Counted from the stretch's first letter, positions 52,526 through 62,970 are shown. The stretch is 64,000 bases of DNA from Flavobacterium coralii (GCF_019891545.1 NZ_JAHDIU010000003.1:62001-126000); one strand, 5' to 3'. The notes: a model not told the origin generated them from the letters alone. Program-made: numbers and translations.

Positions 52526-54193
52526 TTAAAATACAGCTTTAAAACTGAGGTGTACTATAGAGTTAGATAGTTTTATCGACTGGTTGCCGGTACTGCCGTT
52601 TGCATATATTATATTGAAGAGGCCGTTTTTTGTGAGCAGCCCAAATCCAAAGCCAAGGCCCAGCAGGTTATCATTCAGGTTAGAGGTTTTGTCCTGAAAA
52701 TATCCGTAATCTGTAATCGAATAAATATACATATTAGGTGCCAGTACATACCTGTACTCGGCAAGCAGTGCAGAGTATAGGCTTGCCTGCAGGCTGTTCT
52801 CGTTAAACCCCCTTACCGAATTTATGCCCCCAAAACGGTAAAGCTCATTAATTATATAGGTATCACTGTCAAGGTAATAGCTTTCATTGCGTATTGCAAT
52901 AATATTCCGCTTGTTAAGGTAAAGATTATGCGAAACATCTGCCTGTAAAAAGAACTGGCCGGTATCAGTAGCCCTGCTATTGCGGCTGCCAACACCACCT
53001 TTAATCATTATGCGGGTTTTTTCAGGGAACAGGTAATCATCAAAAGTATAACCGGTATGCTCGTAGGTTGAGGTCCAGAAGGTACTGCTGTAATCGCTCA
53101 GGGTGGTGTTGTCAAGATTTTGTATATCTACCGACTGGGTGCGCCTGTAGCCCAGAAAAAGTTTAGAGTTATAGCTAAAATAATATCCGGCATTAAGGTC
53201 TGTAACGGTATTTTGGAAGGTGCTGTCCTGCTTGAATATATTGAGGCTGCCTTTTAAGCCTATGGGGCTTTTAAAAACATAGGGCAATTCTAACTGGGCG
53301 TTAAACGTAGTCTGCTCATCGCCATTGTTTTTCCAGTACAGGTTAAAACGTTCTCCGGAGTTGAGCACGTTAACCAACAGCAGGTCCAGGTAACCGTTAA
53401 AGCGTACTTTGCCTTCGTCTTCATCATTACTGAAGCCTATAAAGCCGTCAAAGCTGTTTGGTTTTGCCTTCTCTAAATACACATATACTTTGGTAGAGTC
53501 TTCTTTAAACAGTATCTCTGGATACCGTATCTGGCTTACAAATTTTAGGGCATTAAAGTCGTTATACGCCCTTTGCAGGTTTTCTCGGTTAAAGGTCTTG
53601 CCCTTATATTTCTTTAAAATGCTCCTTCTTAACCCTTCCGGGAATTTTGTGTAGCCCTCAATCACCAGCCCGTCGAGCGTTCGTTTCTTTTCAATCTCTG
53701 CTTTTATGGCGGCAGTTATAATGTTATCTTTTCTTTCGTGTCCCGTTAGCTGAAGGTTGCTCAGGCTGTATCCTTTTTTTTCGAGTAAGGCCGTACGGTT
53801 TTCCATATACTGCTTTACAGCGCCAGTTGCCAATACTATTGTGTCTTCTGTTATGTCGAGCAGTTGCTTCTCATTCTCGCTAAGCCCGGCTGTATATATG
53901 TGTATGTAATCTGTTTTTTGGGCAAGTGAGAATACATATATAAAAGTGGTATCATTTACTTTTTCGTGCTTAACCTCCTGAGCTTCGAGGTAGCCTTTGC
54001 TTAACAGGCTTTGCAGTATATTTGCCGCTTCTGTTTCTACGGCTTTTGCATTTTCGTGGTTTCTTACGTATCCTAAAGAATCTATAACAGCGGTTTCGGC
54101 AGCATTAGTGCCTTCGGCTTTAAAGTACAGGTTTTGTGCCCCGCACCAAAAACAGGAAAATAACAGCGTATATATGCAGAAAAGAAATCTCAA
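52526..54193 (-). CDS. Omp85-superfamily outer-membrane protein with POTRA domains
   Basis: A 555-residue protein from a TTG at 54193; the frame stays open to a TTG at 54226 and there is no ATG. The shorter start gives a clean signal peptide (MRFLFCIYTLLFSCFWCGA-Q). About 200 residues of POTRA-like repeats follow (LDGLVIEGYTKFPEGLRRSILKKYKGKTFNRENLQRAYNDFNALKFV is the last unit). The C-terminal half is a 16-strand-type barrel with RGFNENS near residue 460 and a final Phe. The family includes BamA, TamA and TpsB; this one is shorter than BamA and likely has a special substrate. It may help insert the neighbouring SusC or T9SS proteins, but that is only proximity. Confidence 0.85.
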   Translation of the reverse strand: MRFLFCIYTLLFSCFWCGAQNLYFKAEGTNAAETAVIDSLGYVRNHENAKAVETEAANILQSLLSKGYLEAQEVKHEKVNDTTFIYVFSLAQKTDYIHIYTAGLSENEKQLLDITEDTIVLATGAVKQYMENRTALLEKKGYSLSNLQLTGHERKDNIITAAIKAEIEKKRTLDGLVIEGYTKFPEGLRRSILKKYKGKTFNRENLQRAYNDFNALKFVSQIRYPEILFKEDSTKVYVYLEKAKPNSFDGFIGFSNDEDEGKVRFNGYLDLLLVNVLNSGERFNLYWKNNGDEQTTFNAQLELPYVFKSPIGLKGSLNIFKQDSTFQNTVTDLNAGYYFSYNSKLFLGYRRTQSVDIQNLDNTTLSDYSSTFWTSTYEHTGYTFDDYLFPEKTRIMIKGGVGSRNSRATDTGQFFLQADVSHNLYLNKRNIIAIRNESYYLDSDTYIINELYRFGGINSVRGFNENSLQASLYSALLAEYRYVLAPNMYIYSITDYGYFQDKTSNLNDNLLGLGFGFGLLTKNGLFNIIYANGSTGNQSIKLSNSIVHLSFKAVF

Positions 54194-54212
54194 TGCAGAA
54201 AAATGATGTTGG

Positions 54213-54220
54213 TAAAAGTA
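54213..54220 (-). promoter_or_regulatory. Weak -7 element of the Omp85 gene
   Basis: On the minus strand TACTTTTA, one mismatch from consensus, in the same context as the lacI-type gene promoter. It overlaps the frame extension to 54226 and supports the TTG at 54193. Confidence 0.35.
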
Positions 54221-54293
54221 ACGCAAAAAAAGCGGAAAAAATATTTGAGCCTGCTGTATTGAAGAATACGCTTGAAAATTAATGAATTATGAT

Positions 54294-54323
54294 TTGTTTT
54301 ATTAATTATAATTCCTACATTTG
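54294..54323 (+). promoter_or_regulatory. Promoter of the rpsL (str-S10) operon
   Basis: TTG at 54294-54296, 19 bases, then TACATTTG at 54316-54323, a full match. The 11-base sequence CTACATTTGCA is identical to the tRNA-Gln promoter. The start codon of rpsL is 52 bases downstream. Confidence 0.8.
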
Positions 54324-54327
54324 CAAC

Positions 54328-54348
54328 CCCGAAAAAAGCGGGTTTTTT
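54328..54348 (+). promoter_or_regulatory. Short hairpin with T-run at the rpsL 5' end
   Basis: CCCG (54328-54331) and CGGG (54339-54342) pair around AAAAAAG and are followed by six T. The predicted transcription start is near 54327, so the hairpin would be the first thing in the transcript. It may stabilise the mRNA end or act in early pausing; the stem is short, so I am cautious. Confidence 0.4.
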
Positions 54349-54375
54349 AATTTATAGAAATATTTAATAACAATT

Positions 54376-54756
54376 ATGCCTACAATTCAACAATTAGTAA
54401 GAACAGGAAGGGCCCAGATAACTAAGAAGAGTAAATCGGCTGCTTTAGATTCTTGTCCTCAGAGGAGGGGTGTTTGTACACGTGTTTACACAACTACGCC
54501 TAAGAAACCGAATTCTGCAATGCGTAAAGTAGCAAGGGTTCGTTTAACAAACGGCAACGAGGTAAATGCTTACATCCCGGGTGAAGGACACAATCTGCAG
54601 GAGCACTCGATAGTATTAGTTAGGGGTGGAAGGGTTAAAGACTTGCCAGGTGTTAGATACCACATTGTTCGTGGAGCTCTGGATACTGCCGGTGTAAACG
54701 GAAGGTTACAGAGAAGGTCTAAGTACGGTGCAAAACGCCCTAAAGACAAAAAGTAA
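54376..54756 (+). CDS. rpsL: 30S ribosomal protein S12
   Basis: A 126-residue protein of the 30S decoding centre. The streptomycin-site loop TPKKPNSA (41-48) and the second loop [20 protein letters not shown] are intact, with no resistance-type change that I can recognise. It opens the operon and is followed by rpsG after 25 bases. Confidence 0.98.
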   Translation: MPTIQQLVRTGRAQITKKSKSAALDSCPQRRGVCTRVYTTTPKKPNSAMRKVARVRLTNGNEVNAYIPGEGHNLQEHSIVLVRGGRVKDLPGVRYHIVRGALDTAGVNGRLQRRSKYGAKRPKDKK

Positions 54757-54781
54757 TTTAAAGAGTTTTTAAAGAGAAGAC

Positions 54782-55258
54782 ATGAGAAAAAGACAGGCTA
54801 AAAAAAGACCTCTTTTACCGGATCCGAGGTTTAACGACCAGTTGGTAACACGTTTTGTAAACAACTTAATGTGGGACGGTAAAAAATCAACTGCTTTTAA
54901 AGTGTTTTATGATGCTATAGACATCGTAGAAACTAAGAAACAAGACGAAGAAAAATCTGCGCTTGAAATGTGGAAAGACGCCCTAACTAACGTTATGCCT
55001 CACGTAGAGGTTCGTAGCCGCAGGGTAGGTGGTGCAACTTTCCAGATACCAATGCAAATCAGGCCGGACAGGAAAATCTCTATGGCCATGAAGTGGCTTA
55101 TACTTTATGCAAGGAAAAGAAATGAGAAATCTATGGCTCAAAGGTTAGCTTCAGAAATTTTAGCTGCTGCTAAAGAAGAAGGTGCTGCTGTTAAAAAGAG
55201 AATGGATACTCATAAAATGGCAGAGGCTAACAAAGCATTCTCTCACTTTAGATTCTAA
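54782..55258 (+). CDS. rpsG: 30S ribosomal protein S7
   Basis: A 158-residue 16S rRNA-binding protein that starts assembly of the 30S head. The N-terminus [19 protein letters not shown] and [16 protein letters not shown] fit the family. It follows rpsL and precedes fusA with a 21-base gap, the classic str order. Confidence 0.98.
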   Translation: MRKRQAKKRPLLPDPRFNDQLVTRFVNNLMWDGKKSTAFKVFYDAIDIVETKKQDEEKSALEMWKDALTNVMPHVEVRSRRVGGATFQIPMQIRPDRKISMAMKWLILYARKRNEKSMAQRLASEILAAAKEEGAAVKKRMDTHKMAEANKAFSHFRF

Positions 55259-55279
55259 TTTCATAAAGAAAACAATACA

Positions 55280-57415
55280 ATGGCAAGAGATTTAAAATAT
55301 ACAAGAAACATAGGGATTGCTGCTCACATTGATGCCGGTAAAACGACAACAACAGAGCGTATCCTTTTTTATACGGGTAAATCACACAAAATTGGTGAGG
55401 TACACGATGGTGCTGCTACCATGGACTGGATGGCGCAGGAGCAGGAAAGGGGTATTACCATTACCTCGGCTGCTACAACCTGTACCTGGAATTTCCCTAC
55501 AGAGCAAGGTAAGCCGGTAGATAACACTACAGGTTACCACTTTAACATCATTGATACTCCCGGACACGTTGACTTTACTGTTGAGGTAAACCGTTCACTT
55601 AGGGTACTTGACGGACTTGTGTTCCTTTTTAGTGCTGTAGACGGTGTAGAGCCACAATCTGAAACAAACTGGAGGCTTGCAGATAACTACAGAGTTCCGC
55701 GTATGGGCTTTGTAAACAAAATGGACCGCCAGGGTTCTAACTTCCTTGCAGTATGCCAGCAGGTTAAAGACATGCTTAAAAGTAACGCTGTGCCAATTGT
55801 ATTACCAATTGGTGACGAGGCCGATTTTAAAGGTGTTGTAGACCTTATCAAAAACCAGGCTATCGTTTGGCATGATGATACTCAGGGCGCTACTTTTGAT
55901 GTTGTTCCTATTCCGGACGAGATGAAAGAAGAAGCACACCAGTATCGTGCACAGCTTATAGAAGAAGTTGCCGCTTATGATGAAAACCTTCTTGAGAAAT
56001 TCATGGAAGATGAAGATTCTATCACAGAAGATGAAATCAACAATGCGCTTCGCAGGGCTACTATCGATATGGCTATCATACCGATGCTTTGCGGTTCTTC
56101 ATTCAAAAACAAAGGTGTTCAGTTTATGCTTGACGCGGTTTGTAAATTCCTTCCTTCGCCACTTGATAAAGAAGCGATTGATGGTACAAACCCTGATACA
56201 GACGAGCCTATTTCGCGTAAGCCATCTGTAAGCGAGCCATTTGCTGCACTTGCATTTAAAATTGCTACTGACCCTTATGTGGGCCGTTTGGCATTCTTCA
56301 GGGCTTACTCAGGGCGCCTTGATGCAGGTTCTTACATCCTTAACACACGTTCAGGAAACAAAGAGCGTATTTCTCGTATCTACCAGATGCACGCTAACAA
56401 GCAAAATGCCATCGACTTTATTGAAGCGGGTGACATTGGTGCAGCAGTAGGTTTTAAAGATATTAAAACGGGTGACACACTATGTGATGAGAAACACCCA
56501 ATTGTACTTGAAAGTATGAACTTCCCTGATCCGGTAATCGGTATCGCGGTAGAGCCTAAAACTAAGGCAGACGTTGATAAAATGGGTATGGCTCTTGCAA
56601 AACTTGCAGAAGAAGACCCAACATTTACCGTAAGGACAGACCATGCTTCAGGACAAACTATTATCTCTGGTATGGGTGAGCTTCACCTTGACATTCTTGT
56701 TGACCGTCTTAAGCGTGAGTTTAAGGTAGAGGTTAACCAGGGTGAGCCACAGGTAGAGTACAAAGAGGCTATTACACGCAGCGCTAACCACAGGGAGGTT
56801 TACAAGAAACAGTCTGGTGGTCGCGGTAAGTTTGCTGATATCGTATTCAAACTTGAGCCGGCTGACGAAGTTGACGGTAAAGCACCAATGGGGCTTCAGT
56901 TCGTTAACGAAGTTAAAGGTGGTAACGTACCAAAAGAATTTGTTCCTGCTGTAGAGAAAGGCTTTAGGGAAGCAATGAAACAAGGCCCTCTTGCAGGTTA
57001 TGAAATGGACAGCATGAAGGTAACTCTTCTTGACGGTTCATTCCACCCGGTTGACTCTGATGCACTTTCATTTGAACTTGCTGCAAAAATGGGTTATAAA
57101 GAAGCCGCTAAAGCTGCCGGTGCCGTAATCCTTGAGCCTATCATGAAGCTTGAAGTGCTTACTCCGGAAGAAAACATGGGTGATATTGTAGGTGACCTTA
57201 ACCGTCGTCGTGGCCAGATTAACAACATGGACGACAGGGCAGGTTCTAAAGTAGTTAAGGCAAGCGTTCCGCTATCTGAAATGTTTGGTTATGTAACTAC
57301 ACTAAGGACATTGTCTTCTGGTAGGGCAACATCTACAATGGAATTCTCTCACTATGCAGAGACACCTTCTAACATTGCGGATGAAGTAATTAAAAAAGCT
57401 AAAGGAAACGCTTAA
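55280..57415 (+). CDS. fusA: Elongation factor G
   Basis: A 711-residue GTPase that drives tRNA-mRNA translocation. G1 is AHIDAGKT (15-22), G3 is DTPGHVDF (about 93-100) and G4 is NKMD (about 147-150), followed by domains II to V ending [17 protein letters not shown]. It is a full-length standard EF-G. No tuf gene follows; rpsJ comes after 13 bases. Confidence 0.98.
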   Translation: MARDLKYTRNIGIAAHIDAGKTTTTERILFYTGKSHKIGEVHDGAATMDWMAQEQERGITITSAATTCTWNFPTEQGKPVDNTTGYHFNIIDTPGHVDFTVEVNRSLRVLDGLVFLFSAVDGVEPQSETNWRLADNYRVPRMGFVNKMDRQGSNFLAVCQQVKDMLKSNAVPIVLPIGDEADFKGVVDLIKNQAIVWHDDTQGATFDVVPIPDEMKEEAHQYRAQLIEEVAAYDENLLEKFMEDEDSITEDEINNALRRATIDMAIIPMLCGSSFKNKGVQFMLDAVCKFLPSPLDKEAIDGTNPDTDEPISRKPSVSEPFAALAFKIATDPYVGRLAFFRAYSGRLDAGSYILNTRSGNKERISRIYQMHANKQNAIDFIEAGDIGAAVGFKDIKTGDTLCDEKHPIVLESMNFPDPVIGIAVEPKTKADVDKMGMALAKLAEEDPTFTVRTDHASGQTIISGMGELHLDILVDRLKREFKVEVNQGEPQVEYKEAITRSANHREVYKKQSGGRGKFADIVFKLEPADEVDGKAPMGLQFVNEVKGGNVPKEFVPAVEKGFREAMKQGPLAGYEMDSMKVTLLDGSFHPVDSDALSFELAAKMGYKEAAKAAGAVILEPIMKLEVLTPEENMGDIVGDLNRRRGQINNMDDRAGSKVVKASVPLSEMFGYVTTLRTLSSGRATSTMEFSHYAETPSNIADEVIKKAKGNA

Positions 57416-57428
57416 TTATTAAAGGAAA

Positions 57429-57734
57429 ATGAGTCAGAAAATCAGAATAAAACTAAAATCATACGATCACAGCCTTGTAGACAAGTCTGCTGAAAAGATC
57501 GTTAAAACTGTAAAGAGCACCGGAGCAGTGGTTACAGGCCCAATTCCGTTGCCAACACACAAGAAGATCTTTACCGTTCTTCGTTCTCCGCACGTAAACA
57601 AAAAGAGCAGGGAGCAGTTTGAGGTAAGCTCATACAAGAGGCTTCTTGACATCTACAGCTCTTCGAGCAAAACCATTGATGCCCTAATGAAATTAGAGCT
57701 TCCAAGCGGTGTAGAAGTAGAGATAAAAGTGTGA
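57429..57734 (+). CDS. rpsJ: 30S ribosomal protein S10
   Basis: A 101-residue protein ([37 protein letters not shown]). Besides its ribosomal role it can work with NusB in antitermination. It follows fusA by 13 bases and is followed by a 112-base gap with an imperfect palindrome, the largest gap in the ribosomal cluster. Confidence 0.98.
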   Translation: MSQKIRIKLKSYDHSLVDKSAEKIVKTVKSTGAVVTGPIPLPTHKKIFTVLRSPHVNKKSREQFEVSSYKRLLDIYSSSSKTIDALMKLELPSGVEVEIKV

Positions 57735-57751
57735 TAATAAAGAAAAGGGAA

Positions 57752-57797
57752 TTTGAGGATTGAGTATAGAGTTTCTTCTCTTTACTCAATTCTCATA
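57752..57797. repeat. Imperfect palindrome between rpsJ and rplC
   Basis: ATTGAGTATAGAG (57759-57771) and CTCTTTACTCAAT (57778-57790) pair over 13 bases with one mismatch around TTTCTT. Flanking TTTGAGG and TCTCATA extend the pairing with two more mismatches. The direct repeat TCTCATATCTCATATCT follows. It may be an intergenic repeat or a leader structure for rplC. Confidence 0.5.
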
Positions 57798-57846
57798 TCT
57801 CATATCTAAGAAAAAGTATTTTATTTTTTAATTAATAATTATTTAT

Positions 57847-58464
57847 ATGTCTGGGTTAATTGGTAAAAAAATAGGCATGACCAGTATTTTCGATGAAAAC
57901 GGTAAAAACATTCCGTGTACAGTAATTGAAGCTGGCCCATGCGTAGTTACCCAAGTCAGAACCAACGAGGTTGACGGGTATAAGGCGTTGCAACTTGGTT
58001 TCGATGACAAAACAGAAAAGCATGTAGTTAAAGCTGCCGAAGGGCACTTTAAAAAAGCAGGTACTTCTGGCAAGAAAAAGGTCGTTGAATTCAAGTATTT
58101 TGAAACAGAGCACAACTTAGGTGATGTGCTTACAGTAGACCTTTTTAAAGAAGGTGAATTTGTAGATGTTCAGGGAGTATCTAAAGGTAAAGGCTTTCAG
58201 GGTGTTGTTAAACGCCATGGCTTTGGCGGTGTTGGGCAGGCTACTCACGGTCAGCACAACCGTTTAAGGGCTCCGGGTTCTGTTGGTGCATCATCATATC
58301 CATCAAGGGTATTTAAAGGTATGCGTATGGCAGGAAGAACTGGTGGAGAGAAAGTAACAATACAAAACCTTGTAGTTTTAAAAGTTGTGGCAGAGAAAAA
58401 CCTTCTTGTTATTAAAGGTGCTGTGCCCGGCCACAAAAACTCGTATGTAATCATTCAGAAGTAA
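57847..58464 (+). CDS. rplC: 50S ribosomal protein L3
   Basis: A 205-residue 50S protein near the peptidyl-transferase centre. The opening [15 protein letters not shown] and the loop [23 protein letters not shown] (about 126-148) are typical. Its stop and the rplD start share one base (TAATG). Confidence 0.98.
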   Translation: MSGLIGKKIGMTSIFDENGKNIPCTVIEAGPCVVTQVRTNEVDGYKALQLGFDDKTEKHVVKAAEGHFKKAGTSGKKKVVEFKYFETEHNLGDVLTVDLFKEGEFVDVQGVSKGKGFQGVVKRHGFGGVGQATHGQHNRLRAPGSVGASSYPSRVFKGMRMAGRTGGEKVTIQNLVVLKVVAEKNLLVIKGAVPGHKNSYVIIQK

Positions 58465-59093
58465 TGGAAGTAAAAGTATTAAACATAAACGGAAAAGAAA
58501 CTGGCAGGACGGTAACCCTTTCTGATTCAGTATTCGCTATAGAGCCAAACAAGCACGCTGTATACCTTGATGTTAAACAATACCTGGCTAACCAAAGGCA
58601 GGGTACCCACAAAAGTAAAGAGCGTAACGAGGTAACCGGTAGTACCCGCAAAATTAAAAAACAAAAAGGTACCGGTACAGCCCGTGCAGGTAGCGTTAAG
58701 AACCCATTGTTTAAGGGTGGGGGTACAATTTTTGGCCCAAGGCCAAGAAGCTACTCTTTTAAGCTTAACAAAAACCTTAAGCGCCTTGCAAGAAAATCTG
58801 CCCTTGCATTAAAAGCAAAAGAGTCTAACCTGATAATTGTAGAAGACTTTAATTTTGATGCACCAAGCACTAAAAATTTCATTAACGTTTTGAAAGCTTT
58901 AGGGTTAGATAACAAAAAATCTTTATTTGTGTTGGGTGATACAAATAAAAACGTATATTTGTCGTCACGCAATTTAAAAGCGTCTTCTGTTGTAACTTCT
59001 TCAGAATTAAATACTTACGCGATAATGAACGCTAATAATTTAGTTCTTACAGAAGGCTCGGTAGAAGGAATTACAGAAAACTTAAGCAAATAA
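58464..59093 (+). CDS. rplD: 50S ribosomal protein L4
   Basis: A 209-residue protein with the conserved extended loop region KQKGTGTARAGSVKNPLFKGGGTIFGPRPR (about 68-97) that lines the exit tunnel. In E. coli L4 also represses its own operon; whether it does so here is not shown. Confidence 0.98.
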   Translation: MEVKVLNINGKETGRTVTLSDSVFAIEPNKHAVYLDVKQYLANQRQGTHKSKERNEVTGSTRKIKKQKGTGTARAGSVKNPLFKGGGTIFGPRPRSYSFKLNKNLKRLARKSALALKAKESNLIIVEDFNFDAPSTKNFINVLKALGLDNKKSLFVLGDTNKNVYLSSRNLKASSVVTSSELNTYAIMNANNLVLTEGSVEGITENLSK

Positions 59094-59101
59094 ACAGGGA
59101 T

Positions 59102-59392
59102 ATGAGCATTATAATTAAGCCTATCATCACTGAAAAAGTAACCAAAGACGGTGAAGTTTTTAACCGTTTTGGTTTTGTTGTTGATAAAAGGGCCAACAAA
59201 ATCCAGATAAAAAAAGCCGTTGAGGCTGCTTATGGGGTTTCTGTGGTTGAAGTTAACACAATGAACTACAGGGCTGATAGAACAGTTAAGTACACAAAAA
59301 GTGGACTGATAACAGGAAAGACAAGTGCTTACAAAAAAGCAATTGTTCAAGTACAGGAAGGAGAAACAATAGATTTTTACAATAATATCTAA
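59102..59392 (+). CDS. rplW: 50S ribosomal protein L23
   Basis: A 96-residue protein at the tunnel exit, a docking point for trigger factor and SRP. It starts MSIIIKPIITEKVTK and carries VVEVNTMNYR. It lies eight bases after rplD and six before rplB. Confidence 0.97.
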   Translation: MSIIIKPIITEKVTKDGEVFNRFGFVVDKRANKIQIKKAVEAAYGVSVVEVNTMNYRADRTVKYTKSGLITGKTSAYKKAIVQVQEGETIDFYNNI

Positions 59393-59398
59393 TAGAAA

Positions 59399-60223
59399 AT
59401 GTCAGTTAGAAAATTAAAACCTATTACCCCGGGCCAGCGTTTTAGAGTTGTAAATAGCTTTGACACTATTACAACTGATAAGCCGGAGCGTTCTCTTATC
59501 GCACCGAAAAAAAGCTCAGGAGGTAGAAATAGTCAAGGAAAAATGACCATGCGTTACACAGGCGGTGGTCACAAAAAAAGGTATCGTATTATAGATTTTA
59601 AAAGAGCTAAAACCGGCGTTAACGCAGAGGTTTTAACTATAGAGTACGACCCTAACCGTTCAGCATTTATATCCCTGGTACAATATACTGACGGAGAAAA
59701 GGCATACATTGTAGCCCCTAACGGGCTTCAGGTGGGCCAAACTATTGTTTCCGGAGAAAATGCAGCACCAGAAATTGGTAACGCACTTCCTTTAAGTAAA
59801 ATTCCTCTGGGAACTGTTATATCTTGCATAGAACTACGTCCGGGACAAGGTGCTGTTATAGCACGTAGTGCCGGTACTTTTGCCCAGCTAATGGCAAGGG
59901 ACGGAAAGTATGCTACTATTAAAATGCCAAGTGGTGAAACAAGGCTTATCCTTTTAACCTGTATGGCTACAATAGGAGCTGTTTCTAACTCAGACCACCA
60001 GCTTATCGTTAGCGGTAAAGCAGGTAGGAGCAGGTGGTTAGGCCGCAGGCCAAGAACAAGGCCGGTAGCTATGAACCCTGTAGATCACCCGATGGGTGGT
60101 GGTGAAGGACGCTCTTCAGGAGGTCACCCACGCTCTAGGAAAGGTCTTCCGGCTAAAGGTTACAGGACTCGTTCTAAAGTTAACCCGAGTAATAAGTATA
60201 TCGTAGAACGTAGAAAGAAATAA
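59399..60223 (+). CDS. rplB: 50S ribosomal protein L2
   Basis: A 274-residue 23S-binding protein. [22 protein letters not shown] (about 42-63) and [24 protein letters not shown] (about 222-245), with the His near the peptidyl-transferase centre, are present. It is full length. Confidence 0.98.
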   Translation: MSVRKLKPITPGQRFRVVNSFDTITTDKPERSLIAPKKSSGGRNSQGKMTMRYTGGGHKKRYRIIDFKRAKTGVNAEVLTIEYDPNRSAFISLVQYTDGEKAYIVAPNGLQVGQTIVSGENAAPEIGNALPLSKIPLGTVISCIELRPGQGAVIARSAGTFAQLMARDGKYATIKMPSGETRLILLTCMATIGAVSNSDHQLIVSGKAGRSRWLGRRPRTRPVAMNPVDHPMGGGEGRSSGGHPRSRKGLPAKGYRTRSKVNPSNKYIVERRKK

Positions 60224-60233
60224 TAAGTAAGAT

Positions 60234-60512
60234 ATGGCACGTTCATTAAAAAAAGGACCTTACGTTCACTACAAACTGGAAAAGAAAGTTCTTGAAAATA
60301 TAGAAAAAGGTAACAAAGGAGTTGTTAAGACATGGTCTCGCGCCTCTATGATTACCCCTGATTTTGTAGGACAGACTATAGCAGTGCACAACGGTCGTCA
60401 GTTTGTTCCTGTATATGTTACAGAGAACATGGTAGGTCATAAACTAGGAGAATTTTCGCCGACCCGCTCTTTCAGGGGCCACGCCGGTGCTAAAAATAAA
60501 GGAAAAAAATAA
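60234..60512 (+). CDS. rpsS: 30S ribosomal protein S19
   Basis: A 92-residue protein of the 30S head ([37 protein letters not shown]). It lies ten bases after rplB and six before rplV. Confidence 0.98.
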   Translation: MARSLKKGPYVHYKLEKKVLENIEKGNKGVVKTWSRASMITPDFVGQTIAVHNGRQFVPVYVTENMVGHKLGEFSPTRSFRGHAGAKNKGKK

Positions 60513-60518
60513 TAAGCA

Positions 60519-60932
60519 ATGGGAGTTCGTAAAAGACAGGCAGCAGATGCCAGAAAAGAGGCTAACAAGTCAGTTGCTTTTGCAAAGCTTAACAACTGCC
60601 CTACTTCTCCAAGGAAAATGCGTATTGTAGCAGACCTTGTAAGGGGACAAAAAGTAGAATTAGCACTTAATATATTGAAATTTAACAGCAAGGAGGCTTC
60701 CCGCAAACTTGAAAAACTTTTGCTTTCTGCCATTAATAACTGGCAGCAAAAGAACAGCGAGGAAAACCTGGAAGAAGCCGGCCTGTTTGTAAAAGAGATA
60801 AGGGTAGACGGTGGTACTATGTTAAAAAGGCTTAGGCCTGCACCTCAGGGCCGCGCCCACAGGATAAGGAAACGCTCTAACCATGTTACAATTGTACTTG
60901 GAGCTATTAATAATAACACACAAAGCAATTAA
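60519..60932 (+). CDS. rplV: 50S ribosomal protein L22
   Basis: A 137-residue protein with [24 protein letters not shown] and the beta-hairpin [24 protein letters not shown] that reaches the exit tunnel. It follows rpsS by six bases. Confidence 0.97.
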   Translation: MGVRKRQAADARKEANKSVAFAKLNNCPTSPRKMRIVADLVRGQKVELALNILKFNSKEASRKLEKLLLSAINNWQQKNSEENLEEAGLFVKEIRVDGGTMLKRLRPAPQGRAHRIRKRSNHVTIVLGAINNNTQSN

Positions 60933-60940
60933 TAAGCAGT

Positions 60941-61666
60941 ATGGGACAAAAGACAAATCCAATAGGAAATCGCCTTGGTATCATCAGAGGCTGGGATTCT
61001 AACTGGTATGGTGGAAATGATTACGGCGATAAACTTGCCGAAGACCACAAGATCAGGAAATACATCCATGCGCGTTTATCAAAAGCAAGTGTGTCTAAAG
61101 TAATTATCGAGAGGACTCTTAAACTTGTAACCGTTACTATCACCACTGCCCGTCCCGGTATCATTATCGGTAAAGGTGGCCAGGAGGTAGACAAGCTAAA
61201 AGAGGAGCTTAAGAAGATTACTGACAAAGAGGTTCAAATCAACATCTTTGAAATTAAAAGACCGGAACTTGATGCTTACCTTGTAGCATCAAGCATTGCC
61301 CGCCAGATAGAAAGCAGGATTTCTTACAGGCGTGCTATTAAAATGGCTATTGCTGCTGCTATGCGTATGAACGCAGAAGGTATCAAAGTTATGATTTCCG
61401 GCCGTTTGAATGGTGCTGAAATGGCACGTTCAGAAATGTTTAAAGAAGGTAGGATCCCTCTTTCTACTTTCAGGGCGGACATTGATTATGCACTTGCAGA
61501 GGCTCATACTACTTATGGTAGGATGGGTATCAAAGTGTGGATCATGAAAGGTGAGGTTTATGGTAAGAGAGATCTTTCTCCGTTAGTAGGTATGGACAAA
61601 AAACAGTCTAAATCTGCAGGATCTCAAAAACCGGCCGGAGCAGGCAAACCGCGCAAAAGAAAGTAA
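60941..61666 (+). CDS. rpsC: 30S ribosomal protein S3
   Basis: A 241-residue protein with an N-terminal KH domain ([18 protein letters not shown], about 71-88) and the C-terminal S3 domain ([14 protein letters not shown]). It has helicase function on mRNA entry in other bacteria. The Lys/Gly-rich tail is usual. Confidence 0.98.
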   Translation: MGQKTNPIGNRLGIIRGWDSNWYGGNDYGDKLAEDHKIRKYIHARLSKASVSKVIIERTLKLVTVTITTARPGIIIGKGGQEVDKLKEELKKITDKEVQINIFEIKRPELDAYLVASSIARQIESRISYRRAIKMAIAAAMRMNAEGIKVMISGRLNGAEMARSEMFKEGRIPLSTFRADIDYALAEAHTTYGRMGIKVWIMKGEVYGKRDLSPLVGMDKKQSKSAGSQKPAGAGKPRKRK

Positions 61667-61686
61667 TTTTTTAAAAGAAAGAAAAA

Positions 61687-62106
61687 ATGTTACAGCCTAA
61701 AAGAACGAAATACCGTAAGGTACAGAAAGGTAAAATGAAGGGCGTGTCTCAAAGAGGGCACGAACTTTCTAATGGTATGTTTGGCATAAAATCTTTAGAT
61801 TCATCTTTTATTACTTCCCGTCAGATAGAGGCTGCGCGTATCGCTGCAACCCGTTTTATGAAAAGGGAAGGGCAATTATGGATTAAAATTTTCCCGGATA
61901 AGCCTATAACCAAAAAACCTCTAGAGGTAAGGATGGGTAAAGGTAAGGGTGCCGTAGAATATTGGGCAGCCGTTGTTAAACCGGGAAGGATAATGTTTGA
62001 AGTAGGTGGTGTGCCGCTTGCAGTAGCAAAAGAGGCTTTACGCCTTGCAGCACAAAAGCTTCCTGTTAAAACTAAGTTTATTGTTGCCAGAGATTTTGAA
62101 GCATAA
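61687..62106 (+). CDS. rplP: 50S ribosomal protein L16
   Basis: A 139-residue protein ([42 protein letters not shown]). It contacts the A-site tRNA. It lies 20 bases after rpsC and 12 before rpmC. Confidence 0.98.
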   Translation: MLQPKRTKYRKVQKGKMKGVSQRGHELSNGMFGIKSLDSSFITSRQIEAARIAATRFMKREGQLWIKIFPDKPITKKPLEVRMGKGKGAVEYWAAVVKPGRIMFEVGGVPLAVAKEALRLAAQKLPVKTKFIVARDFEA

Positions 62107-62118
62107 TCAACAATTATT

Positions 62119-62310
62119 ATGAAACAATCAGAAATTAAAGATCTATCTGCAGCTGAGTTACAAAGTAAACTTGGTGAGCTAAGAAAGACATATGCCGACC
62201 TAAAATCAGCTCACGCTATCTCTCCAATCGAGAATCCGTTACAAATCAGGACCGTAAGAAGGTCTATTGCGAGAGTAGCTACTGAGTTAAGCAAAAGAGA
62301 GTTACAATAA
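62119..62310 (+). CDS. rpmC: 50S ribosomal protein L29
   Basis: A 63-residue helical protein at the tunnel exit next to L23 (MKQSEIKDLSAAELQSKLGELRK; NPLQIRTVRRSIARV). It lies 12 bases after rplP. Confidence 0.97.
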   Translation: MKQSEIKDLSAAELQSKLGELRKTYADLKSAHAISPIENPLQIRTVRRSIARVATELSKRELQ

Positions 62311-62329
62311 TTGTAGTCTAAGCTGAAAG

Positions 62330-62587
62330 ATGGAAAAAAGAAATTTAAGAAAAGAACGAGTAGGTGTTGTAACCAGCAACAAAATGACAAAATCTATTGT
62401 TGTTTCTGAAACGAGGAAGGTTAAGCACCCGTTATATGGTAAGTTCGTGTTAAAGACTAAGAAATATGTTGCACACGACGAAAAGAACGACTGTAACATT
62501 GGAGATACTGTAAGGATTATGGAAACACGTCCTTTAAGTAAAACTAAATGTTGGAGATTAGTAGAAATCATTGAAAGAGCGAAGTAA
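62330..62587 (+). CDS. rpsQ: 30S ribosomal protein S17
   Basis: An 85-residue OB-fold 16S-binding protein ([36 protein letters not shown]). It lies two bases before rplN. Confidence 0.97.
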   Translation: MEKRNLRKERVGVVTSNKMTKSIVVSETRKVKHPLYGKFVLKTKKYVAHDEKNDCNIGDTVRIMETRPLSKTKCWRLVEIIERAK

Positions 62588-62589
62588 TT

Positions 62590-62958
62590 ATGGTACAGCA
62601 GGAATCCAGATTAAAAGTAGCAGATAACACGGGAGCTAAAGAAGTTTTAACTATCCGTGTTCTAGGAGGTACAAAAAGGCGTTATGCTTCTGTGGGCGAT
62701 AAAATTGTAGTGGCTGTAAAAGATGCAACACCAAACGGTAACGTTAAAAAAGGTGCTGTTTCTACCGCTGTAGTTGTTCGTACCAAGAAAGAAGTTAGGA
62801 GAGCCGACGGTTCATACATCAGGTTTGACGATAACGCTTGCGTATTGTTAAATGCTGCCGGTGAAATGAGGGGAACCCGCGTTTTTGGCCCTGTAGCAAG
62901 AGAACTTCGTGAAAAACAATTCATGAAAATTGTATCATTGGCACCTGAAGTGCTTTAA
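62590..62958 (+). CDS. rplN: 50S ribosomal protein L14
   Basis: A 122-residue 23S-binding protein ([39 protein letters not shown]). It lies 2 bases after rpsQ and 12 before the chosen rplX ATG. Confidence 0.98.
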   Translation: MVQQESRLKVADNTGAKEVLTIRVLGGTKRRYASVGDKIVVAVKDATPNGNVKKGAVSTAVVVRTKKEVRRADGSYIRFDDNACVLLNAAGEMRGTRVFGPVARELREKQFMKIVSLAPEVL

Positions 62959-62970
62959 TTGATTTTAGAG

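Noticed and set aside
57791-57807. TCTCATATCTCATATCT as part of a CRISPR or tandem-repeat array
   Set aside because: Only two and a half copies of seven bases, no spacers and no cas gene.
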